Both the position numbers and the translations under genes were made by a program. A model generated the notes under the pieces. It ran no database searches, had not been told where the DNA came from, and was given only the letters and a program-made list of their open reading frames with translations. A DNA stretch of 19,724 bases from Methanobacterium sp. (GTDB lineage: Archaea; Methanobacteriota; Methanobacteria; Methanobacteriales; Methanobacteriaceae). Positions 7,423-14,100 of this stretch are shown here, one piece after another. Every line of letters begins with the position of its first letter. Positions within the stretch are counted from its first letter, which is position 1. The DNA is taken from contig JAHRFX010000079.1 in the NCBI GenBank assembly GCA_019084405.1, forward strand, positions 1 through 19,724, read 5' to 3'.

Positions 7423-8178
7423 ATGATACAGATGACTCTAATTCAAATTGATAATTACGGACCCTGGACAGTTACTCCAACCCCCAGGACAGAATCCGAT
7501 CTTCAAATTTTACAGGCCGAACTGTATGCAGATTTACAGAGGCAGTTTGCCGCCAAGCAGGGACTGGTTTTTTTCACCCGCTTTGACAATATGCTGGCCG
7601 TCACCAATAATAGTGATGTGGAAGACCACCTTCGTATTCAAAGATCTATAAGAAACAGGTACCCTATAACCGTTAGTATGGGAGTGGGAGTGGCTGAAAC
7701 ACCCTATGATGCACAAAGGAATGCCTCCAAGGCCCTTCAGAATTATGGTGGGGCCCAGTCCGAGGATAGAAGTGAGATCCTGGCTATTGATGGACTGGTT
7801 AATAAAGAAGAAAGTTTTGTACAATTAGCCCATATTGATATAAATGGCATTACGGAATCCCTGACAGATATAGTTCCAGCTTATGATACTTCTTTTATTG
7901 TAAATAGAGTACAGCATTTTTTAATGAAAAAATTAATTGAAAAAGGATCCTTACTCTTTTTCATTGGAGGAGACAACTTCATGTCCCCCTGCAATGGACT
8001 GGAACCAGATGGATTACTTAAAATCATAGAAGAAATCGAAACAGAGATAAATGTTGCTTTAAAGGCAGGTATCGGGAAAGCACCTACTGCTGAAAAAGCA
8101 GCTAATCTGGCTGATTTGGCCTTAGAAGAAATTCGAGATGATTTCACCTATGGTCTGGTTCATGTGATGAAAGAATAA
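7423..8178 (+). CDS. arfA: GTP cyclohydrolase III (ArfA)
   Basis: ArfA hydrolyses GTP to 2-amino-5-formylamino-6-ribosylamino-4(3H)-pyrimidinone phosphate, the first archaeal step towards riboflavin and the deazaflavin of F420. It is strikingly like Methanocaldococcus MJ0145: IDNYGPWTVTP (9-19), ESDLQ, GLVFFTRFDNMLAVTN, IRNRYPITVSM, ETPYDAQ, AHIDINGITESLTDIV and LLFFIGGDNFM are all in the expected order. The two halves, with AVTN/VSM and FIGGDNFM, form the duplicated cyclase/GGDEF-like fold. The length is 251 residues, slightly shorter at the C-terminus than MJ0145. The start is the ATG at 7423, directly after the cofD stop; an in-frame GTG at 7414 lies inside cofD. Encoding it with cofD and cofE joins the entry and exit of F420 synthesis. 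Confidence 0.96.
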   Translation: MIQMTLIQIDNYGPWTVTPTPRTESDLQILQAELYADLQRQFAAKQGLVFFTRFDNMLAVTNNSDVEDHLRIQRSIRNRYPITVSMGVGVAETPYDAQRNASKALQNYGGAQSEDRSEILAIDGLVNKEESFVQLAHIDINGITESLTDIVPAYDTSFIVNRVQHFLMKKLIEKGSLLFFIGGDNFMSPCNGLEPDGLLKIIEEIETEINVALKAGIGKAPTAEKAANLADLALEEIRDDFTYGLVHVMKE

Positions 8179-8241
8179 CCTTGTTTAATTTTTCTATTAA
8201 AAAATCTCCGATTTATTTTAATCCCCTTAAAAATTTATTAT

Positions 8242-8994
8242 GTGAGTGTGAATTTTATTAAAGTGCTTGCTCCTATGGCCGGAATAACCAATGCGGATTT
8301 CTGTTTAAAACTAATCCCCTATGGATTTGACATGGTTACCTTAGGAGGATACAATGCAGATAAGCCCACCATTGATGCTGGTAAAAAAATAATGGGAAGG
8401 GGAAGGCTGGAATTTGATATATCTGAAGGAGAATTAATTTATACGATTGAAAAAGAAGCCAATAAAATTAAAGAAAACTGGGATGGTAAATTATCAGTTA
8501 ATATTCGTTCCCTTACTCCCGATTCCATAATTGAAATATCTAAATTAAAGAAAGTGGATGTGGTGGAAATAAATGCCCACTGCCGGCAAAAAGAAATCAC
8601 GTCAATTGGATGCGGACAGGCTTTACTCACCAATCCAGATTTTATGGAAGAGTTTGCCCTTCAGGTGGTAAAAAAATCTAAAAGCAAAGTTTCGGTTAAG
8701 ATAAGGACTCATGTAGCAGGGGTCGATGAGTTGAAAATGGTCCAGATTATAGAAGATATCGGGGCAGATTTTATACACGTGGATGCCATGAAACCTGGTC
8801 TTAAAGAGGCAGATCTTGATTTAATAAAAAAAATTAAATCCCGGTGTTCTATTTTTATAATTGGAAATAATTCCATAACTGATTTAGATTCCGCCCAAAA
8901 AATGATTGATTCCGGTGCCCAGGGAATATCAATTGCCCGGGCAGCCCTGGGTGGTAAACTGAATTTTGATTTGTCAAAAATTAGATTAAGTTAA
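8242..8994 (+). CDS. nifR3/dihydrouridine-synthase-like TIM-barrel protein
   Basis: A 250-residue flavin-type TIM barrel of the archaeal nifR3-related group (MJ0144-like), related to tRNA-dihydrouridine synthases. Seen: VLAPMAGITNADFC near the N-terminus, LGGYNADKPT, KLSVNIRSLTPDSI, VEINAHCRQKEITSIGCGQALLTNP (about 110-134), VSVKIRTH, and C-terminal IGNNSI...GAQGISIARAALGG typical of an FMN phosphate site. The usual Dus catalytic context N-x-GCP is replaced by INAHCRQ, so the true reaction is uncertain. Start is GTG at 8242 or 8248; I see no clear ribosome site. In Methanocaldococcus the homologue also neighbours arfA. In some methanogens this barrel is fused to the marker 9 domain encoded at 10960 here. 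Confidence 0.85.
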   Translation: MSVNFIKVLAPMAGITNADFCLKLIPYGFDMVTLGGYNADKPTIDAGKKIMGRGRLEFDISEGELIYTIEKEANKIKENWDGKLSVNIRSLTPDSIIEISKLKKVDVVEINAHCRQKEITSIGCGQALLTNPDFMEEFALQVVKKSKSKVSVKIRTHVAGVDELKMVQIIEDIGADFIHVDAMKPGLKEADLDLIKKIKSRCSIFIIGNNSITDLDSAQKMIDSGAQGISIARAALGGKLNFDLSKIRLS

Positions 8995-9002
8995 TTTTTT
9001 TT
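8995..9002 (+). terminator. T8 terminator after the TIM-barrel gene
   Basis: Eight T in a row begin at the base after the TAA stop, ahead of a 230-base AT-rich gap. This is consistent with archaeal oligo-T termination and marks the end of the purO-cofE-cofD-arfA-TIM barrel stretch. The gap itself contains a perfect 14-bp AT palindrome (TTAATTATAATTAA, 9099-9112) and no gene. Confidence 0.5.
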
Positions 9003-9193
9003 AGTATCTGATTCATTTTCTGGAAATAAAGGTCGATATCAAAAAAAAATGTAAATTAAAAAATAAAATTTAATAAGCTATTGATTATTATAGTTATATT
9101 AATTATAATTAATTATCAAAAATTGAAGTGTAATTATATTTAATTATAAAAAATATAATCTGAAATAGATAACCAATAATTTAATGTGCAGAA

Positions 9194-9202
9194 TTATAAA
9201 TA
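9194..9202 (+). promoter_or_regulatory. Probable TATA box for atwA
   Basis: TTATAAATA lies about 33-41 bases before the atwA ATG, which would place transcription start near 9222, just ahead of the GGTGG ribosome site at about 9225-9229. AT-rich surroundings lower certainty. Confidence 0.4.
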
Positions 9203-9234
9203 GTATCTAATAAATATTTTTAAAAGGTGGCCCA

Positions 9235-10836
9235 ATGTCTTTTATTGTGTTGGAAAACATTACCAAGAGTTTTAAAGGAGTTCCTGTTTTAAAAAACTTG
9301 AATTTGACCATAAATGAAGGTCAGGTACTGGGTATTTTAGGTAGAAGTGGTTCAGGAAAGTCAGTCCTCATAAATATGTTAAGGGGAATGAAGGATTATA
9401 AACCGGATGATGGTACTATTACCTATAATATAGCAATATGTCAGGAATGTCTACGTGTTGAACCACCATCTAAAGTCGGATCAGTTTGTGGATGTGGTTG
9501 TGGTTGTGAATTTGAGGCAATGGGTGTTAATTTTTGGGACTGTGATCGTAAGGTTTTCGCAGCAATTAAAAGAAGGATATCAATCATGCTGCAAAGAACC
9601 TTCGCCCTTTATGAAGACGACACCGTGATTGATAATGTTATAAAATCCATGAGTGACGTGGATTATGAAGAAAGCACTTATCGGGCACTGGATATTCTTG
9701 AATTAAGTCAGATGACCCACAGGATTACCCATATTGCCCGTGATTTAAGTGGTGGAGAAAAACAAAGAGTAGTTTTAGCTCGTCAAATTGCGAAAGATCC
9801 TATGCTTTTTCTAGCAGATGAACCTACCGGTACTCTTGATCCTAAAACTGCCGAATTGCTGCATCAGGCCCTGATTGAAGGAGTTAAAGAAAAGGGCGTT
9901 ACCATGGTGGTAACCTCCCATTGGCCAGAGGTAATGAAAAAACTTTCGGATTATGTTATCTGGCTGGAAAAAGGAGAAATAATTGCAGAAGGAAACCCCA
10001 CTGAAATTGTGGAAAAATTCATGGCACAGGTCCCCTTACCAGAAAAGGGAGAAGAATTTAAATCAGATGCACCTATAATCGAAATGAAAGAAGTTAAAAA
10101 ACACTACTACTCCATTGATCGAGGTGTGGTTAAAGCAGTGGATGGAGTTAATCTCACCGTGGATGAAGGTGAAATATTTGGAGTGGTGGGCCTCAGTGGG
10201 GCGGGTAAGACCACTTTATCCCGCATATTATTTGGGCTTACTGATCCCAGTTCCGGCGAAATAATGGTAAGACTGGGAGAAAACTGGATTGATATGACCC
10301 AAAAAGGTCCAATTGGTAGAGGGAGGGTTATGCCTTATCTTGGAATTTTACACCAGGAATACAGCCTTTATCCCCACCGAAATGTTTTAGGAAACCTGAC
10401 CGAAGCTATAAGTCTGGAATTGCCTGCTGAATTTGCGAAAATGAAGGCAATATATGTATTAAAAGCAGTGGGATTCGATGATGAATATGTCGAATCAATT
10501 TTGAAAAAAAGTCCGGATGAATTAAGTGGTGGAGAGCGCCATAGGGTAGCTCTGGCCCAGGTACTAATTAAAGAGCCTAATATTATAATTTTAGATGAAC
10601 CTACCGGAACCATGGATCCTATAACCCGGGTTCAGGTGACGGATTCAATAATTAAAGCTCGAGAAGAACTTAATCAAACCTTTTTAATTATTTCCCACGA
10701 CATGGAGTTTGTGCTGGATGTTTGTGACCGGGCCTGCCTCATGAGAGGGGGTAAAATACTTAAAATAGGGGAGCCGGAATCTATAATAGAGGAGTTAACC
10801 CCTACTGAAAAAGAGAAGATGCTTGGTGAAGAATAA
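9235..10836 (+). CDS. atwA: Methyl-CoM reductase activation component A2
   Basis: Twin ABC-type ATPase needed for ATP-dependent reductive activation of methyl-coenzyme M reductase (component A2). It is soluble, 533 residues, with no membrane helix. The first cassette has Walker A GRSGSGKS (36-43), signature LSGGEKQR (171-178) and Walker B LFLADEP (191-197). The second has GLSGAGKT (about 319-326), LSGGERHR (about 429-436) and IIILDEPTGT. The first cassette carries a Cys-rich insert between Walker A and the signature (about 69-103), including the run CGCGCGC, which is characteristic of A2 and absent from transporter ATPases; it probably binds metal or an Fe-S cluster. The ATG at 9235 is supported by GGTGG seven to ten bases upstream. 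A T7 tract follows the stop. Confidence 0.95.
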   Translation: MSFIVLENITKSFKGVPVLKNLNLTINEGQVLGILGRSGSGKSVLINMLRGMKDYKPDDGTITYNIAICQECLRVEPPSKVGSVCGCGCGCEFEAMGVNFWDCDRKVFAAIKRRISIMLQRTFALYEDDTVIDNVIKSMSDVDYEESTYRALDILELSQMTHRITHIARDLSGGEKQRVVLARQIAKDPMLFLADEPTGTLDPKTAELLHQALIEGVKEKGVTMVVTSHWPEVMKKLSDYVIWLEKGEIIAEGNPTEIVEKFMAQVPLPEKGEEFKSDAPIIEMKEVKKHYYSIDRGVVKAVDGVNLTVDEGEIFGVVGLSGAGKTTLSRILFGLTDPSSGEIMVRLGENWIDMTQKGPIGRGRVMPYLGILHQEYSLYPHRNVLGNLTEAISLELPAEFAKMKAIYVLKAVGFDDEYVESILKKSPDELSGGERHRVALAQVLIKEPNIIILDEPTGTMDPITRVQVTDSIIKAREELNQTFLIISHDMEFVLDVCDRACLMRGGKILKIGEPESIIEELTPTEKEKMLGEE

Positions 10837-10837
10837 A

Positions 10838-10844
10838 TTTTTTT
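10838..10844 (+). terminator. T7 terminator after atwA
   Basis: Seven T two bases after the atwA stop, within a T-rich 120-base gap, consistent with archaeal intrinsic termination before the marker 9 gene. Confidence 0.45.
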
Positions 10845-10959
10845 ATTCTATTATTTATTTAATTCCCTGTCTTTTTCTTAATATTTATATATTTTAATAA
10901 CCAAACTAAAAAAATCGATAAAATTTATTATTCAAATCAAGTTAATGGAGGATTTTTAC

Positions 10960-11433
10960 ATGGAATGGGAAGATGCACCATCACACGTATGTCGCGGAGG
11001 GGATAAAAGAGCTCTTGCTTTTTGTTGTCCTCCTGTGAAACCTTGCCCAATACTACACGCTCTGGAAGATTCTAATCGTACACCCCAGGATTATATAAAA
11101 ATAAAAGAGGAATTTGGAAAAAAAACAGCATTAGGACAGGGAGAAGGAACCTGTTTTGGGTCTTTAGTCTGGTGTTGTAAGCCATCTAAACCCTGCCCCT
11201 TAAGAGATATGGTAATGCGCCGAATAGACATGACCACTGACGAATACATGAAATTGAAAAAACAATTATCAGAAGAATTAGTGGGTAAAGATGATTATTC
11301 AGATGAAGAAAGTATTAAAGCCCTTTCGGACACCTTTGATGTTTCAGAAGGGGAAGCAAGTACTATTCTTCAGGAATGTGGCAATGATTTAAGAACTGCC
11401 ATGAAAGTTTTAAGAATGAAGAATCTGGAATAA
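10960..11433 (+). CDS. Methanogenesis marker 9 protein, eight-cysteine metal-binding
   Basis: Member of the methanogen-only marker 9 / COG4008 family, described as having two aromatic-CC-xxx-KPC motifs and eight invariant Cys. Both motifs are here: FCCPPVKPC (21-29) and WCCKPSKPC (71-79), with Cys11 and Cys65 completing eight, so the domain is an internal duplication. The final segment (about 115-157) reads like a small UBA-type three-helix domain, as in archaeal NAC. Function is unproven; a metal or Fe-S role in methanogenesis, or metal-dependent transcription control, has been suggested. I chose the ATG at 10960 because GGAGGA at 10947-10952 precedes it by seven bases; an in-frame ATG at 10945 overlaps that site. 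It lies between atwA and the tetrapyrrole genes. Confidence 0.9.
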   Translation: MEWEDAPSHVCRGGDKRALAFCCPPVKPCPILHALEDSNRTPQDYIKIKEEFGKKTALGQGEGTCFGSLVWCCKPSKPCPLRDMVMRRIDMTTDEYMKLKKQLSEELVGKDDYSDEESIKALSDTFDVSEGEASTILQECGNDLRTAMKVLRMKNLE

Positions 11434-11457
11434 TATTAATCCATGGAGTTATTTTTT

Positions 11458-12096
11458 ATGGGCTGGACTTCGCTTTTTCTGAATATGGAAAAAAAGAAAG
11501 TTCTAATCTTAGGATCAGGCGAAGTAGGCCAAAGAAGAGCGCTTAAATTTCTTGATGCCCATTCAAAAGTGATTATAACTGGAGGAACTGTCCCTGAAAA
11601 ACTTCTAAAATTAGGAGCCCTTGAAAAACCGGTTAATGAACTAGAAAAATGGATCGAATGGGCAGATCTGGTGGTAGTGGCCAGCGGCGATAATGATTTA
11701 AATGCAAAAGCAGCTGCTCTGGGGAAGAATAAACTTTTAAACCGTGCCGACTACCCTTTAGAAGGCAACATTATAGTTCCCACCAGCTTTTCAGTGGGAG
11801 ATGCTCAAATATCAATTTTCACAGGTGGTAAAAGTCCTTTAATGGCTAGAATGCTTAGAAAAAAAATTCAAGAAGCAATTAAAGATGCAGATCTTCTTCA
11901 AATTGAATTACAGCACTATGCACGCCAATTACTTAAGGATAGGGTAATTGATCAAAAAAAAAGGAGAGTTCATCTCTACCAAATATTTAATAACCCTGAA
12001 ATAATTAAATTACTAAATGAGGGTGAACTGAAAGAGGCTAAATCTCTCGTAAGGAAATATTTAAATAAAATTAATGGAACAACCCATGATTTCTAA
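11458..12096 (+). CDS. Precorrin-2 dehydrogenase (siroheme synthase N-terminal type)
   Basis: Met8p/CysG-N-like protein that oxidises precorrin-2 to sirohydrochlorin with NAD+. In methanogens sirohydrochlorin is the branch point to F430, siroheme and cobamides. The Rossmann motif VLILGSGEVGQRRA (15-28) starts the fold, with ADLVVVASGDNDLN, the active-site region NRADYPLEGNIIVPTSF, and IFTGGKSPLMARMLRKKI of the dimerisation/catalytic part. There is no uroporphyrinogen methyltransferase domain; it is the free-standing 212-residue archaeal form. Whether it also has ferrochelatase activity cannot be told. The ATG at 11458 gives the usual short lead-in; an in-frame ATG at 11443 overlaps the GGAG site. 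It is followed after 21 bases by hemA. Confidence 0.92.
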   Translation: MGWTSLFLNMEKKKVLILGSGEVGQRRALKFLDAHSKVIITGGTVPEKLLKLGALEKPVNELEKWIEWADLVVVASGDNDLNAKAAALGKNKLLNRADYPLEGNIIVPTSFSVGDAQISIFTGGKSPLMARMLRKKIQEAIKDADLLQIELQHYARQLLKDRVIDQKKRRVHLYQIFNNPEIIKLLNEGELKEAKSLVRKYLNKINGTTHDF

Positions 12097-12117
12097 GTAT
12101 AATAAGGAGGGCAGTTC

Positions 12118-13323
12118 TTGATTCTGAATATTAGAGTTGATCACAAAATCGCTGATATCAGCACTATGGAAAATTCCATTGATACCTTGGAAGACCTTAT
12201 TCAGGATTTAAGTAAACAGTATGAAGTTCAGGAATGTATATCCCTAAACACCTGCAACCGGGCGGAATATTACCTGGTAATTAATGAATTTAAAGAGTTT
12301 GATATGGACTGGAATGGTTATGAGGGTAATTTCGTCATAGAAAAAGATGAAAAAGCTCTTAAACATCTTTTGAAGTTAGCATCTGGTTTGGAATCAATGA
12401 TTATTGGGGAAGATCAGATACTGGGCCAGATAAAAGATGCAAAAAAAGCAGGTTTGAAGGATGGTAGTTGTGGAACTGTACTAGATTGCGTTTTCAACAA
12501 GGCCATCCATGTAGGCCAGTCTGTTCGCCATAAAACAAATATAAATAGGGGTTTTGTTTCTATGGGATCCGCTGCTGTTGAACTGGCAGAATCTATACAC
12601 GGAGATTTAAAGTGTAAAAAGGTACTGGTAGTGGGTGCCGGTAAAATGGGAACTCTGGTGGCTAAAGCACTGGTTGAAAAACATTTAAAAGCCATAGTTG
12701 TTTCTAATAGAACCTATAATCGTGCTGTAAAATTAGCTAAAGAATTAGGTGGTTATGCCATTCATTTTGACCGTTTTATGGAAGCTATGTCAGATGCGGA
12801 TGTTATTATTAGTGCTACAGGAGCTCCCCATCCCATATTAACTTATGAAAAGGTAAAGGAAGCTGTACCTCCTCATAGAAGAAATTCACTGGTAATGGTA
12901 GATATAGCAAATCCCCGGGATATTGAAGATAGAGTAATAGAATTAGGAGTTAAAGTATTTAATATCGATGATTTACAGGGCATAGCTAATAAAAACAAAA
13001 AATTACGTGAAAGAGAAGCTCTTCAAGCAGAAAAAATTGTAGAAGAAGAGTTAAATCTCCTTTTAAATTCACTAAAACATTTAAAAATTGAACCGGTCCT
13101 TCGTGATATTAGAAAGGAAATGGAAATTATAAGGACTAATGAAACCCAGAAGGCTTTGAAAAAACTGGGGGATATGCAGGGAAAAGAACATGTAGTGGAT
13201 AATCTTACCCGATCGCTGGTGGATAAAATACTATATGATATGATTCTAAATCTTAAAAAAGCCGCAGAAGAAGATGACGAATCCCTGATTGAAACTTGTA
13301 AACTTCTTTTTTCGGTTGAATAG
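12118..13323 (+). CDS. hemA: Glutamyl-tRNA reductase
   Basis: Reduces glutamyl-tRNA(Glu) to glutamate-1-semialdehyde with NADPH, the committed step of tetrapyrrole synthesis by the C5 route. The catalytic-domain motif SLNTCNRAEYYL (42-53) places the nucleophile at Cys46. SGLESMIIGEDQILGQIKDA (89-108) and the Rossmann motif VLVVGAGKMG follow in order, then the spinal helix and a C-terminal dimerisation domain to residue 401. The length is typical of archaeal enzymes. The start is a TTG, selected because AAGGAGG at 12104-12110 ends seven bases before it and there is no closer ATG. It is co-transcribed with the precorrin-2 dehydrogenase gene, so the pathway entry and its oxidation step are made together. 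A T8 tract follows. Confidence 0.97.
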   Translation: MILNIRVDHKIADISTMENSIDTLEDLIQDLSKQYEVQECISLNTCNRAEYYLVINEFKEFDMDWNGYEGNFVIEKDEKALKHLLKLASGLESMIIGEDQILGQIKDAKKAGLKDGSCGTVLDCVFNKAIHVGQSVRHKTNINRGFVSMGSAAVELAESIHGDLKCKKVLVVGAGKMGTLVAKALVEKHLKAIVVSNRTYNRAVKLAKELGGYAIHFDRFMEAMSDADVIISATGAPHPILTYEKVKEAVPPHRRNSLVMVDIANPRDIEDRVIELGVKVFNIDDLQGIANKNKKLREREALQAEKIVEEELNLLLNSLKHLKIEPVLRDIRKEMEIIRTNETQKALKKLGDMQGKEHVVDNLTRSLVDKILYDMILNLKKAAEEDDESLIETCKLLFSVE

Positions 13324-13331
13324 TTTTTTTT
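13324..13331 (+). terminator. T8 terminator after hemA
   Basis: Eight T directly after the TAG stop, in the 22-base space between hemA and the convergent - strand gene. It serves the + strand transcript; the opposite strand shows no comparable T tract here. Confidence 0.5.
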
Positions 13332-13345
13332 ATTTATTTGCAGTC

Positions 13346-14061
13346 TCAATAACGATCCATTATACCTAAAAACCGGCTGGTTAAAATAGCCAGGTAAGGA
13401 GCTATTATCATATCTATAATAGCACCTGCAGGATAATCAATGGAATGCCCCACGTCTTCCAGGAAAAAAGGTTCTAAAAGCCAGATAATTGTCCCGGTTA
13501 AAATGCAGGTAATTAAGAATTTTTGAATTTTAACTCTTTTTATTCTTAAATAAATCTCTTTAAAATTAAAAGCAGATTTGAATCTACCTTCATTGTGAGC
13601 CATATTAAGAATAGCTCCTTGAAATAATATGAAAAATATAATGGAACCTGCAGTTAAAACTGAATATAATAATTTATTATAGAAAATACTTCTACAAACC
13701 AATCTGAGGGGTCTGCTATTAAAAATATTAAAAACAAGATTAGTGGAAAAGAAAGGTAGATGGTGAATACCACTGAATCCTTTAAACCATGTTTGAATAG
13801 ATTTTTAAGGTTATTAAAATGGGGTAATTCATCATGGCCCTTCACGGAAAACTCTATTATTCTAAAAATATACCCAGCCTGGATGAAAAATAAAATAACC
13901 CAGACCAGAAATAACAACCAGATAACATCTAAAAGCGATTTTTCCAGGGATAATCTATCTAAAAAGTCAGTTAGAACAAATAATATCCCTAAAGAAATGA
14001 ATTTAGTCCAGTCGGAGGCGGCATATCTACTGGAGTCTAAAAAAATTGCTTTGATATTCAT
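13346..14061 (-). pseudogene. DUF4013 membrane protein, split by a one-base frameshift
   Basis: Two overlapping - strand frames (14061-13654, 135 residues; 13702-13346, 118 residues) together give one DUF4013-type polytopic membrane protein. The first holds the N-terminal pattern SRYAASDWTKFISLGIL, GYIFRIIEFSVKGHDELPHF and LFKHGLKDSVV. The second continues with hydrophobic LLYSVLTAGSIIFFILF, NMAHNEGRFKSAFNFKEI and two more membrane segments. The switch falls around 13660-13695, and adding one base would restore a 238-residue protein, a normal DUF4013 length. GGTGGT at 14068-14073 supports the ATG at 14061. It lies 39 bases downstream of the AAA+ gene, so they are likely one operon. The family function is unknown. 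A sequencing error in a T or A run is an alternative to true inactivation. Confidence 0.8.
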
Positions 14062-14100
14062 GGATTTACCACCAGCTTAAATTTACCTTAAATTAATAGG

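Noticed and set aside
9003..9234. tRNA or small RNA in the gap before atwA
   Set aside because: No cloverleaf, T-loop or GC-rich segment; only AT palindromes such as 9099-9112, expected by chance in such sequence.
9235..10836. ABC transporter ATPase (duplicated, such as a ribose or oligopeptide importer)
   Set aside because: No permease or binding protein nearby, and the Cys-rich insert after the first Walker A is specific to component A2 of methyl-CoM reductase.
13760..14080. 106-aa + strand ORF
   Set aside because: It lies antisense to the DUF4013 gene, which has family patterns and a good ribosome site; the + frame has none.
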